A stretch of 19,250 bases of DNA from an uncultured Desulfuromonas sp. (GCA_937982495.1 CALJLX010000481.1:1-19250); one strand, 5' to 3'. Shown: positions 7,364-16,864, counted from the stretch's first letter. Numbers and translations are program-made. Notes: generated by a model from the sequence alone, not told the origin.

Positions 7364-8737
7364 ATGAAGAAACCCACCATTCTGGTTGTCGATGACGAAC
7401 TGTTTTTTCGCCGCCTCTATTCCGAGTTGCTGGCCGATGAAGGCTACCAGGTCGAAGCCGTCGCCACCGGCGACAGCGCCCTGACCCGCCTGCGCCAGGG
7501 AGGAGTCGACGTCGTCCTGACCGACATGGTCATGCCCGGCATCGGCGGAATGGACGTCCTGCGCCTGGCGCGGGGCCTCGACAACCCCCCGGAAGTGATT
7601 CTGGCCACCAGCCACGCCAGCCTGGAAACCGCCATCCACGCCCTGAAAAGCGGCGCCCGAGACTATCTGCTCAAACCCTTCGATCCCGAGGAACTGCGCC
7701 ACCTGGTACGCAGCTGCATCGAACAACGGCGCCTGCTCGACGAAAATTCCCTGCTCAAGAGCCAGATCCGTCTTTATCAGGCGGGACAAAACCTGGCGTC
7801 GCAGATGGAACTCGACCGGCTCATGCCTCAAGCCATCGAAACCCTGCTGCGGGAGATCGGCGAAGGACGCGGCTTCGCTTTTTTGCAGGAGCGCAATCGC
7901 ACCCCGCGCCTGCTCGGCAAGCAGGGCAGCGACAGCGACGTCCGGCTGATCGCCATGGCCCAGGCCCTCTTTCCGGAATTGCGCGATATCGGCGGGCTCC
8001 GCCTGATGCGGCGCGGCGAGCTTCCGCAAAACATCGCCATTCCCCAGGACCTGCGCGAACTGTGCGTCTTTCCCCTGCGCTTCGGTAAGCATCTGCGCGG
8101 CGCTCTGTTCCTGTACAACGCCCAGGGCGCGGACCTGCCCACACCCTTTCCTTACGAAAACCTGCTGTTTTTGGCCGAACAGGCGGCCAGCGGTTTTTAT
8201 AATGCCTGCCGTTTTCAGGGAACCAAGGATCTCATTTACATCGATGACCTGACCGGGCTGCACAACTACCGCTACCTGCAGGTCATGCTCGATCAGGAAA
8301 TCCGTCGCGCGGACCGCTACGGCCAGGAACTTTCCATGATTTTCATGGACCTCGATCACTTCAAAGGGGTAAACGACAGCCACGGGCATCTGGCCGGCAG
8401 CCGGGTTTTGCGGGAAGTCGCCGATCTGCTGCGCGGGTGCATCCGCGAGGTCGACCTGGCCTTTCGTTACGGCGGGGATGAGTTCACCGCGCTGTTGGTG
8501 GAAACCGGCGCCAACGGCAGTGCCGTGGTCAGCGAAAGGATTCGCAAGACCATTGAAGAGCATGTCTTCCTGGCGGAAAGCTCCACGCCGGTGCGGATTA
8601 CCGCCACCGTGGGGCATGCGGTCTATCCCAGCGACGCCGCCAACAAACAAACCCTTATCGACCTGGCCGACCAGGCCATGTATCAGGGCAAGCAGGTACG
8701 CAACGTCACCCGCGCCGCCGCGGAACTGAAAGAATGA
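7364..8737 (+). CDS. response regulator diguanylate cyclase (REC-GGDEF)
   Basis: The protein has 457 residues. A complete receiver domain (1-120) has the acidic pair D10/D11, phospho-acceptor D54, switch Thr82 and Lys104 in LLKPF. The middle (about 140-285) looks like a GAF-type sensory or linker domain, but no ligand-binding residues can be assigned. The C-terminal GGDEF domain (288-450) has DDLTGLHN (294-301), MDLDHFKGVND, and an intact catalytic GGDEF (370-374). It is preceded by the inhibitory I-site RxxD (R361-D364) at the usual 5-residue spacing. It should make cyclic di-GMP from two GTP, be switched by phosphorylation and be limited by product. No histidine kinase lies nearby, so it is an orphan regulator. 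The ATG follows GAGGAG at 9 nt. Its own promoter separates it from comEC. Confidence 0.93.
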   Translation: MKKPTILVVDDELFFRRLYSELLADEGYQVEAVATGDSALTRLRQGGVDVVLTDMVMPGIGGMDVLRLARGLDNPPEVILATSHASLETAIHALKSGARDYLLKPFDPEELRHLVRSCIEQRRLLDENSLLKSQIRLYQAGQNLASQMELDRLMPQAIETLLREIGEGRGFAFLQERNRTPRLLGKQGSDSDVRLIAMAQALFPELRDIGGLRLMRRGELPQNIAIPQDLRELCVFPLRFGKHLRGALFLYNAQGADLPTPFPYENLLFLAEQAASGFYNACRFQGTKDLIYIDDLTGLHNYRYLQVMLDQEIRRADRYGQELSMIFMDLDHFKGVNDSHGHLAGSRVLREVADLLRGCIREVDLAFRYGGDEFTALLVETGANGSAVVSERIRKTIEEHVFLAESSTPVRITATVGHAVYPSDAANKQTLIDLADQAMYQGKQVRNVTRAAAELKE

Positions 8738-8885
8738 AACACCCCCCGCGCAACCCCCGCTCGAACAGCTGAGACCCTTCGCCGCACGGATCCGCGGCCG
8801 CCGTCCCGACCGGGTTCCGGCCCGCCGCTCCCCTCTGCGACGACTCCATCGATATTTTCCCGAATTCAATGAAAGGTTTGCTGGC

Positions 8886-10148
8886 GTGAGTATCACAGGC
8901 ATCAAGGGCATGAACGACATCCTGCCCGGAGAAGTGGAAACCTGGCAATTTCTCGAAGAACAGGCGCGCCGGATCTTCGGCCTTTACGGCTTTTCCGAAA
9001 TCCGCGTCCCGGTGGTGGAAAAAACTGAACTCTTCCAGCGCTCTATCGGCGAAACGACCGATATCGTCGAAAAAGAGATGTACACCTTCCGCGACAAGAG
9101 CGACAACTCCCTGACCCTGCGTCCGGAAGGGACCGCGCCGGTCATGCGCGCTTTCATCCAGAACAAGCTGCACACCCGCGACCCCATCGCCAAGCTTTAT
9201 TACATGGGGCCGATGTTCCGCTACGAACGCCCGCAGAAAGGGCGTTACCGGCAGTTTCACCAGATTGGGGCCGAGGTCATCGGCGTCGAGGATGCGAAAA
9301 TCGATGCCCAGGTCCTGACCATGCTCGCCCATTACTTTGAAGCCGTGGGCATCGTCGATGTCGAACTGCAGATCAACTCCCTCGGTTGCCCCGAGTGCCG
9401 ACCCGGCTACCGGCAGGCCTTGACCGCCTTTCTCGAAGATCGCCTGGAAACGCTCTGCGAAGACTGCCGCCGCCGTTACCGGACCAACCCCCTGCGGGTG
9501 GTGGACTGCAAGGTTCCCGGCTGCAAAGAGGCGACCGTCGGGGCGCCCTCGGTCCTCGACCATCTCTGTGGCGGTTGCACGGAACATTTCACCCGCGTGC
9601 AGAAGCATCTGCGGGAGGTGGGCACGGCCTTTTCCATCAATGCGCGCATGGTGCGCGGCCTCGATTACTACACCAAGACCACCTTCGAGATGGTGACCGG
9701 CAGTCTCGGCTCGCAGAATGCCGTCGCCGCCGGCGGCCGTTACGACGGACTGATCAAGGATCTGGGGGGGCCGCCCCTGCCCGGCATCGGTTTCGCCATG
9801 GGCGTCGAGCGCCTGGCGCTGATGAAGGGTGAGGCGCGGATCGAAGCCGCCCGTCCCGATCTTTTCCTGGCGGCCCTCGGCGAAGACGCCGCGCGCTACG
9901 CCTTCGCCCTCATGTCCCGGCTGCAACGGCGCGGGCTGCGCACCGAAATGGACTACGAAGGGAAAAGCCTCAAGGCCCAGTTGCGCCGCGCCGACAAGCT
10001 GATGGCCAAACGCGTCCTGATCCTCGGCGAGGACGAGATGTCCCGCCGCCAGGGGCAGCTGCGGACCATGGAAACCAGCTCCCAGGAGAGCGTTCCCCTG
10101 GACGGCATCGAGGAATTTCTGGCCGCGGCAGCGTCCCCCGGACCCTGA
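8886..10148 (+). CDS. hisS: histidyl-tRNA synthetase
   Basis: This 420-residue class II enzyme charges tRNA-His in the cytoplasm. Visible motifs are RPEGTAPVMRAF (79-90), motif 2 FRYERPQKGRYRQFHQ (111-126), the HisRS-specific RGLDYYTKTTFEM (257-269), AAGGRYDGL (281-289) and motif 3 PGIGFAMGVERL (299-310). The C-terminal anticodon-binding domain spans about 324-415. Between motifs 2 and 3 is a cysteine-rich stretch: CPEC (168-171), CEDC (191-194), C208/C213 and CGGC (228-231). It looks like a zinc-binding insertion. The start is GTG with AAAGG 9 nt upstream. The 148 bp before it are GC-rich, with no clear promoter or terminator, so hisS may be read from the upstream promoter. Confidence 0.97.
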   Translation: MSITGIKGMNDILPGEVETWQFLEEQARRIFGLYGFSEIRVPVVEKTELFQRSIGETTDIVEKEMYTFRDKSDNSLTLRPEGTAPVMRAFIQNKLHTRDPIAKLYYMGPMFRYERPQKGRYRQFHQIGAEVIGVEDAKIDAQVLTMLAHYFEAVGIVDVELQINSLGCPECRPGYRQALTAFLEDRLETLCEDCRRRYRTNPLRVVDCKVPGCKEATVGAPSVLDHLCGGCTEHFTRVQKHLREVGTAFSINARMVRGLDYYTKTTFEMVTGSLGSQNAVAAGGRYDGLIKDLGGPPLPGIGFAMGVERLALMKGEARIEAARPDLFLAALGEDAARYAFALMSRLQRRGLRTEMDYEGKSLKAQLRRADKLMAKRVLILGEDEMSRRQGQLRTMETSSQESVPLDGIEEFLAAAASPGP

Positions 10149-10171
10149 ACGAAAGCCGCGCGGGATAGTTC

Positions 10172-10201
10172 TTGACGGCCCCCGAACCGCGTCACTATAA
10201 T
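10172..10201 (+). promoter_or_regulatory. sigma70 promoter of aspS
   Basis: TTGACG (10172-10177) and a perfect TATAAT (10196-10201) are separated by 18 nt, between the hisS stop and the aspS start. The leader would be about 55 nt. A strong GGGGAGGA (10248-10255) lies 7 nt before the GTG start. aspS can therefore be expressed independently of hisS. Confidence 0.75.
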
Positions 10202-10262
10202 TGCCAATTCGAAAAAATCTGCTCTTAAGAAACCAACTTATCGATACGGGGAGGATATAAAC

Positions 10263-12050
<1,788 letters not shown>

Positions 12051-12058
12051 GATTTGCA

Positions 12059-12093
12059 ACCGGAAGGGCGCCCGCGAACGGCGCCCTTCCGGT
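12059..12093 (+). terminator. strong hairpin terminator after aspS, without U-run
   Basis: CCGGAAGGGCGCC (12060-12072) and GGCGCCCTTCCGG (12080-12092) form a perfect 13-bp stem, or 14 bp with A12059-T12093, around a 7-nt loop. It begins 9 nt after the aspS stop. There is no T-tract, so it may mark an RNA 3' end or stabiliser rather than a classical intrinsic terminator. Confidence 0.65.
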
Positions 12094-12136
12094 ACGACAC
12101 CCCTTCGCGGTTTCAACGGCCGACAAAGACCGTCGC

Positions 12137-12907
12137 ATGAACCGATTTTTCATTCCAGCGTTACTCCTTTTGCTTTTTTGCCACGGCTGCGCCTCTCCCC
12201 CTCACCGGGAACTTGAAGCAGCACGGGCGGCCCTTTCCGAAGCCTACGCCGGCGGAGCCGCCGAACTGGCCCCCGCACGCTACCGAACCGCCCGGGAGGT
12301 TCTCGAAAACAGCGAAGCTTTCATGGCCGACGGTCAATATCGCCGCGCCCGGGAAACCCTCCCCTACGCCGAAACCCTCGCCCGGCAAGCCACCGAGGCA
12401 TCCCACGAGGAACAAAAACGTCGCGCCGCCGAAGCCTTGATCGCCCAGACAAGGCTGCAAGGACTTAAGGAACGACTGCGGGAAGAAGCTAAACCCCAAC
12501 CAAGCCCGATGATAATCGACCCTAAGCCCTCCCGAACGGGCCTTGCCTCCAGAAAAACCCAGGCCCGGGAAATTGCCAAGGGGAATATCCCACCCGCAAG
12601 CGACACGATTGACGAAACCATCCCCAAGGCCCCCCTTCCTTCCACTTACACCGTCACCGACGGAGAGACCCTCTGGATCATCGCCGCCAAAAAGGAGATT
12701 TACCAGGATCCCCTGCTTTGGCCCCTGCTCTACCGCGCGAACCGTGATCAGATCAAGGATCCGCGTCGGGTTTACGGCGGCCAAACCCTCTCGGTCCCTC
12801 GCAACCAGAGCGAATCGGATCTCGCCGAAGCCAGGGCCTCGGCTCGGGAATCGGACGCCTTTCCCATCGATCCGCCCATGAACGCGGTCCCCGCCGGCAC
12901 CCCTTAG
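12137..12907 (+). CDS. putative DUF4398/LysM lipoprotein
   Basis: The protein has 256 residues. Its N-terminus (MNRFFIPALLLLLFCHGCAS) looks like a lipoprotein signal with Cys18 as the lipid site. The lipobox (CHGC) is atypical at -3 and -2, so lipidation is likely but not certain. Residues 24-100 are alanine- and arginine-rich helices with ARYRTAREVLENSE, like the DUF4398 family of helical periplasmic proteins. Residues 118-168 are a proline-rich spacer. Residues 171-222 are a LysM peptidoglycan-binding domain (YTVTDGETLWIIA to GGQTLSVPR). It probably links an envelope membrane to the cell wall. The start ATG has only a poor purine stretch upstream. It lies between the aspS hairpin and the icd promoter, so it is either read through from aspS or has a weak promoter I cannot see. 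Confidence 0.8.
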   Translation: MNRFFIPALLLLLFCHGCASPPHRELEAARAALSEAYAGGAAELAPARYRTAREVLENSEAFMADGQYRRARETLPYAETLARQATEASHEEQKRRAAEALIAQTRLQGLKERLREEAKPQPSPMIIDPKPSRTGLASRKTQAREIAKGNIPPASDTIDETIPKAPLPSTYTVTDGETLWIIAAKKEIYQDPLLWPLLYRANRDQIKDPRRVYGGQTLSVPRNQSESDLAEARASARESDAFPIDPPMNAVPAGTP

Positions 12908-12969
12908 TCACAACCCCGCAAGAGCCGTTTCAGTGCGGCAAACCCCCTATCAGCTCGACACAATTTTTC

Positions 12970-12998
12970 TTGACATATATTAACCTTTTGCATACTGT
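12970..12998 (+). promoter_or_regulatory. candidate promoter of icd with overlapping palindrome
   Basis: A perfect TTGACA (12970-12975) is followed after 17 nt by TACTGT (12993-12998), a moderate -10 box, in the AT-rich part of the 294-bp gap before icd. The -10 box overlaps the 8-bp palindrome TGTATACA (12996-13003) and the short repeat ATAC-T-GTAT (12992-13000). Transcription would start near 13005 and leave a leader of about 197 nt. The box choice is by eye. Confidence 0.5.
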
Positions 12999-13079
12999 AT
13001 ACACGCTTCAGGGACTGGATAAAATACACCGCACCCCCTTTAGCGATTAAATTCAGAAGGTTCCCGGACCGACGCGTCC

Positions 13080-13181
13080 CTCGGATCCAGGTTGTTCGAT
13101 GCAAGACGATCCTGAGTTTCATCCAAGCTTACCGAAGGCCGGTCATTCCCGCCTTCGGCTCTGAGCTCTGGCGATACCGGC
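13080..13181 (+). promoter_or_regulatory. structured 5' leader of icd
   Basis: Three pairings can form in the predicted leader. Pairing A is CTCGGATC (13080-13087) with GATCCTGAG (13108-13116), 8 bp with one bulged T. Pairing B is CCGAAGGC (13132-13139) with GCCTTCGG (13151-13158), a perfect 8-bp stem. Pairing C is GCCGGT (13138-13143) with ACCGGC (13176-13181). B and C share bases 13138-13139, so they exclude each other. C ends 10 nt before the ribosome-binding site. I match it to no known riboswitch class. Confidence 0.35.
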
Positions 13182-13201
13182 ACAAAAACTAAGGAGAGAA
13201 C

Positions 13202-15433
13202 ATGACGACGAAAACAGCAACGATTATCTGGTCCGAAATTGACGAAGCCCCGGCGCTGGCGACCTACTCCCTGCTCCCCATGGTGCAGAAGTTCCTTAAG
13301 GGATCCGGCGTCAATATTGAAACCCGGGACATCTCCCTTTCGGGCCGCATCATCGCGAACTTCCCCGACTATCTGACCAAAGAGCAGCAGATTCCCGATT
13401 TCCTGACCCAGTTGGGCGAACTGGCCCAGACTCCCGAAGCCAACATCATCAAGCTGCCCAACATCAGCGCTTCCATTCCCCAGCTGGAAGAGGCCATCGA
13501 AGAGTTGCAGGAAAAGGGTTACAAAATTCCCAACTATCCGGCCGAGCCGAAAACCGACGAAGAAAAGGCCCTGCAGGCTCGTTTCGCCAAATGTCTGGGC
13601 AGCGCCGTCAACCCGGTTCTGCGCGAAGGCAACTCGGATCGCCGCGCCGCCGCCTCGGTCAAGAAATTCGCCCAGAAAAATCCCCACAAAATGATGCAAG
13701 CCTGGCCGGAAAACTCCAAGACCCGCGTCGCTCACATGACCGGCAACGACTTCTACGCCAGCGAGACTTCCGTCACCATTCCCGCCGCGACCAAAGTCAC
13801 CTATGAGTTTGTCGGCAAGGACGGCAGCACCAAGGTTCTGAAAAAAGATCTGGCCCTGCAGGCCGGTGAAGTTCTCGACTCCTCGTCGATGAACATGAAG
13901 GCGCTGCGCGAGTTCTACGCCCAGACCATCGAAGAAGCCAAAAAAGAAGGCGTATTGCTGTCGCTGCACCTTAAGGCGACCATGATGAAGATCTCTGACC
14001 CTTACATCTTCGGACAGTGCGTCAAGGTCTTCTACAAGGATGTTTTCGACAAGTACGGCGACGTCTTCAAGGAACTGGGCGTCAACGTCAGCAACGGCCT
14101 CGGCGACGTCTATGCCAAGATCAAGCGCCTGCCCGATGCCAAGCGCGCCGAAATCGAAGCGGCCATCATGGACGTCTACAAAACCCGTCCGGCCCTGGCC
14201 ATGGTCGACTCCCGCGCCGGCATCACCAACCTGCATGTACCCAACGACGTCATCATCGACGCCTCCATGCCGGTCGTGGTCCGTGACGGCGGCCGCATGT
14301 GGAACCTGGAAGACAAACTCCAGGACACCATCGCCATGGTTCCCGATCGCTGCTACGCCACCATCTACAAGACCATCATTGAAGACTGCCAGAAACACGG
14401 CCAGTTCAACCCGGCGACCATGGGTCACACCTCCAACGTCGGCCTGATGGCGCAAAAAGCCGAAGAATACGGTTCCCACGACAAGACCTTCTTCGCCCCG
14501 GCGGACGGCAAGATTCGCGTGGTCGACGCCTCCGGCAAGGTTCTTCTGGAGCAGACCGTGGAAGAAGGCGACGTCTTCCGCTCCTGCCAGACCAAGGACG
14601 AGCCGATCCGGGACTGGGTCAAACTGGCGGTTACCCGCGCCAAAGCCTCCGGCGCCCCGGCGATCTTCTGGCTCGACGACCGTCGCGGCCACGATGCCCA
14701 GATCATTCAGAAGGTCAATACCTACCTGAAGGATCACGACACCACCGGTCTCGACATCCGCATCATGCGTCCCGACGATGCGATGAAGCTGGCTTGCGAG
14801 CGCGCCCGCGCCGGCAAAGACACCATCACCTGCACCGGCAATGCCCTGCGCGACTACCTCACCGACCTCTTCCCGATCCTTGAGCTCGGCACCAGCGCCC
14901 GCATGCTCTCCATCGTCCCCCTGCTTAAGGGCGGCGGTCTTTTCGAAACCGGCGCCGGCGGCTCCGCGCCCAAGCATGTCGAGCAGTTCCTGAAGGAAGG
15001 TCACCTGCGTTGGGACTCCCTGGGCGAGTACTGCGCCCTGGTCCCCTCCCTCGAACTGGCAGCCAAGCAGTGCGGTAATGACAAGGTCCAGCTCTTTGCC
15101 GACACCCTGGACGAGGCGGTTACCAAATATCTGGAAAACGCCAAGGCTCCGTCCCGCAAGGTGAATGAAATCGACAACCGGGGGAGCAATTTCTATCTGG
15201 CCATGTACTGGGCTCAGGCCCTGGCCGCCCAGACCAAGGATGCCGAGATCGCCAAGCGCTTCGCCAAAGTCGCCGCCGACATGGCCGCGAACGAAGCCAA
15301 GATCAATCAGGAGTTGCTCGACGCCCAGGGCAAACCGGTCGATATCGGCGGCTACTATCGCCCCGATCCGGTCAAAACGGCCAAAGCGATGTGCCCCAGC
15401 GCGACGCTGAACGCAATTATCGAAGCGATGTAA
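13202..15433 (+). CDS. icd: NADP-dependent isocitrate dehydrogenase, monomeric type
   Basis: This 743-residue enzyme is the monomeric IDH (about 80 kDa), not the 400-residue dimeric form. It converts isocitrate to 2-oxoglutarate and CO2, making NADPH in the cytoplasm. Residues known in the Azotobacter and Corynebacterium enzymes are all present by eye alignment. Substrate contacts are S134, N137, R141, R147, K258 and Y423. Metal ligands are D353, D551 and D555. NADP contacts are H592, R603 and R652, which supports NADP over NAD. Motifs are REGNSDRRA (141-149) and GGGLFETGAGGSAPKHVEQ (577-595). AAGGAG lies 5 nt before ATG 13202. The same 13 nt (AAGGAGAGAACAT) recur before mdh. It has its own promoter and long leader, and a hairpin follows its stop. 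Its product feeds the Kor enzyme encoded downstream. Confidence 0.97.
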   Translation: MTTKTATIIWSEIDEAPALATYSLLPMVQKFLKGSGVNIETRDISLSGRIIANFPDYLTKEQQIPDFLTQLGELAQTPEANIIKLPNISASIPQLEEAIEELQEKGYKIPNYPAEPKTDEEKALQARFAKCLGSAVNPVLREGNSDRRAAASVKKFAQKNPHKMMQAWPENSKTRVAHMTGNDFYASETSVTIPAATKVTYEFVGKDGSTKVLKKDLALQAGEVLDSSSMNMKALREFYAQTIEEAKKEGVLLSLHLKATMMKISDPYIFGQCVKVFYKDVFDKYGDVFKELGVNVSNGLGDVYAKIKRLPDAKRAEIEAAIMDVYKTRPALAMVDSRAGITNLHVPNDVIIDASMPVVVRDGGRMWNLEDKLQDTIAMVPDRCYATIYKTIIEDCQKHGQFNPATMGHTSNVGLMAQKAEEYGSHDKTFFAPADGKIRVVDASGKVLLEQTVEEGDVFRSCQTKDEPIRDWVKLAVTRAKASGAPAIFWLDDRRGHDAQIIQKVNTYLKDHDTTGLDIRIMRPDDAMKLACERARAGKDTITCTGNALRDYLTDLFPILELGTSARMLSIVPLLKGGGLFETGAGGSAPKHVEQFLKEGHLRWDSLGEYCALVPSLELAAKQCGNDKVQLFADTLDEAVTKYLENAKAPSRKVNEIDNRGSNFYLAMYWAQALAAQTKDAEIAKRFAKVAADMAANEAKINQELLDAQGKPVDIGGYYRPDPVKTAKAMCPSATLNAIIEAM

Positions 15434-15441
15434 CTGTCTAG

Positions 15442-15473
15442 CGGAATCGGGGGAAAAGTCTCCCCCGATTCCG
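15442..15473 (+). terminator. hairpin between icd and mdh
   Basis: CGGAATCGGGGGA (15442-15454) and TCCCCCGATTCCG (15461-15473) form a perfect 13-bp stem with a 6-nt loop, starting 8 nt after the icd stop. The T-rich stretch TAATTTCATTTCCC follows. It is a good intrinsic terminator or 3'-end stabiliser. mdh begins only 34 nt later and has no visible promoter of its own, so partial read-through or RNA processing is likely. Confidence 0.75.
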
Positions 15474-15506
15474 TAATTTCATTTCCCAACACAAGGAGAG
15501 AACATC

Positions 15507-16460
15507 ATGGCAAGAGCGAAAATCGCACTTATCGGCGGCGGACAAATTGGTGGCGTTCTGGCTCAACTCTGCGCCCTGCGCGAACTCGGCGACGTCGTCT
15601 TGTTCGACATCGTTGAAGGCCTGCCCCAGGGCAAGTGCCTCGATATCGCCGAGGCCGCTCCCGTTGACGGCTTTGACGTTTGTCTGAAAGGCACCAACGA
15701 TTACAAGGATATCGAAGGCGCCAACATCGTCATCGTTACCGCCGGCCTTCCCCGCAAACCCGGCATGAGCCGCGACGACCTCATTGAAGTCAACAGCAAG
15801 ATCATGACCTCGGTCGCTGAAGGCATCAAGAAGTACGCTCCCCAATCCTTCGTCATCATCATCTCCAATCCCCTTGATGCGATGGTTACCCTCTGCCAGA
15901 AAATCACCGGGTTCCCCTACGAGCGCGTTATCGGCCAGGCCGGTGTTCTTGACTCGGCCCGCTTCAAAGCCTTTATCGCCTGGGAACTGGGCGTATCGGT
16001 CAAAGACGTTGTCGCCATGACTCTCGGCGGCCACGGCGACGACATGGTACCTCTGGTCCGTTATGCCAGCGTTCAGGGCATTCCGGTCATGGAACTTCTG
16101 GAGCAGAAGTACGGCAGCGCCGCCAAGGCCGCTGAAGTCATGGAAGCCATGGTTAAGCGCACCCGCGGCGCCGGCGGGGAAGTCGTCGCCCTGCTCAAAA
16201 CCGGCAGCGCTTTCTACAGCCCGGCCTCTTCGGCGGTAGCCATGGCCGAGTCGATCCTCAAGGATCAGAAGCGGGTTCTGCCCAGCTGCGTCTACCTCAA
16301 CGGCGAATTCGGCGTCAAGGGCTACTTCGTCGGCGTTCCCACCGTTCTCGGCGAGAAGGGCGTCGAGCGCATCCTGCAGTTCAAACTGGACGCCACCGAG
16401 CAGGCCATGATGGACAAGTCCGTTGCCGCGGTTAAAGAGCTTGTTGGCAGCATGAAGTAA
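15507..16460 (+). CDS. mdh: malate dehydrogenase, NAD-dependent, LDH-like type
   Basis: This 317-residue protein belongs to the lactate dehydrogenase-like malate dehydrogenases and converts malate to oxaloacetate with NAD. It has GxGxxG as GGGQIG (10-15) and Asp34 at the end of beta-2, which favours NAD. The mobile loop LPRKPGMSRDDL contains substrate Arg83 and Arg89, the value expected for malate rather than lactate. The rest of the active site is SNPLD (N121), Asp149/Arg152 in VLDSARF, and His176 in GGHGDDMVPL. The start has AAGGAG 8 nt upstream. Strong hairpins precede it and follow it. It lies between icd and the kor genes, so it completes the oxidative TCA steps of the locus. Confidence 0.96.
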   Translation: MARAKIALIGGGQIGGVLAQLCALRELGDVVLFDIVEGLPQGKCLDIAEAAPVDGFDVCLKGTNDYKDIEGANIVIVTAGLPRKPGMSRDDLIEVNSKIMTSVAEGIKKYAPQSFVIIISNPLDAMVTLCQKITGFPYERVIGQAGVLDSARFKAFIAWELGVSVKDVVAMTLGGHGDDMVPLVRYASVQGIPVMELLEQKYGSAAKAAEVMEAMVKRTRGAGGEVVALLKTGSAFYSPASSAVAMAESILKDQKRVLPSCVYLNGEFGVKGYFVGVPTVLGEKGVERILQFKLDATEQAMMDKSVAAVKELVGSMK

Positions 16461-16482
16461 TTTCATGAGGTTTTGCCAGACC

Positions 16483-16516
16483 CAAAGAAGGGCAATGGCG
16501 ACATTGCCCTTCTTTG
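16483..16516 (+). terminator. hairpin terminator after mdh
   Basis: CAAAGAAGGGCAAT (16483-16496) and ATTGCCCTTCTTTG (16503-16516) form a perfect 14-bp stem with loop GGCGAC, 22 nt after the mdh stop. The 3' arm is T-rich, and another T-rich stretch (CTTCTTTATTTTT, 16528-16540) follows. Termination here would separate mdh from korD. The following 16517-16649 is AT-rich and probably holds the kor promoter, but I see no convincing -35/-10 pair. Confidence 0.8.
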
Positions 16517-16592
16517 CTGTTAAAGCTCTTCTTTATTTTTACTGGAACGTATTAATTTTGTAGCGAACCAGAAGGTCATGTGTTAGGATTTC

Positions 16593-16622
16593 GACGCTTT
16601 TTCTGGCGGTTACGCCAGCGTC
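16593..16622 (+). promoter_or_regulatory. leader hairpin upstream of korD
   Basis: TGGCG/CGCCA (16604-16608 with 16613-16617, loop GTTA) and the outer GACGC/GCGTC (16593-16597 with 16618-16622) form a 10-bp stem with a 6-nt T-rich bulge on the 5' side. It ends 13 nt before the korD ribosome-binding site (AAGGAG, 16634-16639). It could stabilise the kor messenger or control entry of ribosomes. The function is not known. Confidence 0.4.
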
Positions 16623-16649
16623 AACTACCTAAAAAGGAGATCAACGGGA

Positions 16650-16841
16650 ATGAGCAGTGCGAAAATTGAAGTCATCGAAAAGTACTGCAAGGGGTGCGCG
16701 ATCTGCGCTGAGTTTTGCCCTAAGCAGGTACTGGAGATGGACGCGTTCGTGGTAACGGTTGCCAGGCCTCAGGACTGCATCGCTTGCATGCAATGCGAAC
16801 TGCGGTGCCCTGACTTTGCCATCAAGGTTCACAAGGGTTAA
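16650..16841 (+). CDS. korD: 2-oxoglutarate:ferredoxin oxidoreductase, ferredoxin-like delta subunit
   Basis: The 63-residue protein is a small 2[4Fe-4S] ferredoxin. The first cluster motif is CKGCAICAEFCP (Cys13, 16, 19, 23) and the second is CIACMQCELRCP (Cys43, 46, 49, 53). The eight cysteines are all in place, with the Cys-Pro that closes each motif. Its position just before korA (23 nt gap) and its size match the KorD/OorD subunit, which passes electrons from the thiamine site to free ferredoxin. GGAG lies 10 nt before the ATG. A free-standing ferredoxin is the alternative, but the operon position argues for a subunit. Confidence 0.92.
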   Translation: MSSAKIEVIEKYCKGCAICAEFCPKQVLEMDAFVVTVARPQDCIACMQCELRCPDFAIKVHKG

Positions 16842-16864
16842 TCTTTCACAGGAGGTCGGTTAAC

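Noticed and set aside
8869..8889. Six-codon frame (MKGLLA) whose TGA overlaps the hisS GTG start
   Set aside because: It has no ribosome-binding site, and its bases are those of the hisS ribosome-binding region. It is probably chance.
13099..13164. 21-codon frame (MQDDPEFHPSLPKAGHSRLRL) in the icd leader
   Set aside because: It has only a weak AGG upstream and no run of codons that suggests attenuation. It is kept as a note because the leader itself looks regulatory.
13040..15004. 654-codon open frame on the minus strand opposite icd
   Set aside because: It mirrors the codon pattern of icd, and the product is a low-complexity Gly/Val/Asp/Phe sequence typical of an antisense shadow.
16542..16560. 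TGGAACG followed by TTAATT, like part of a sigma54 promoter, before korD
   Set aside because: The second element lacks the required GC, so the -24/-12 pattern is not met.
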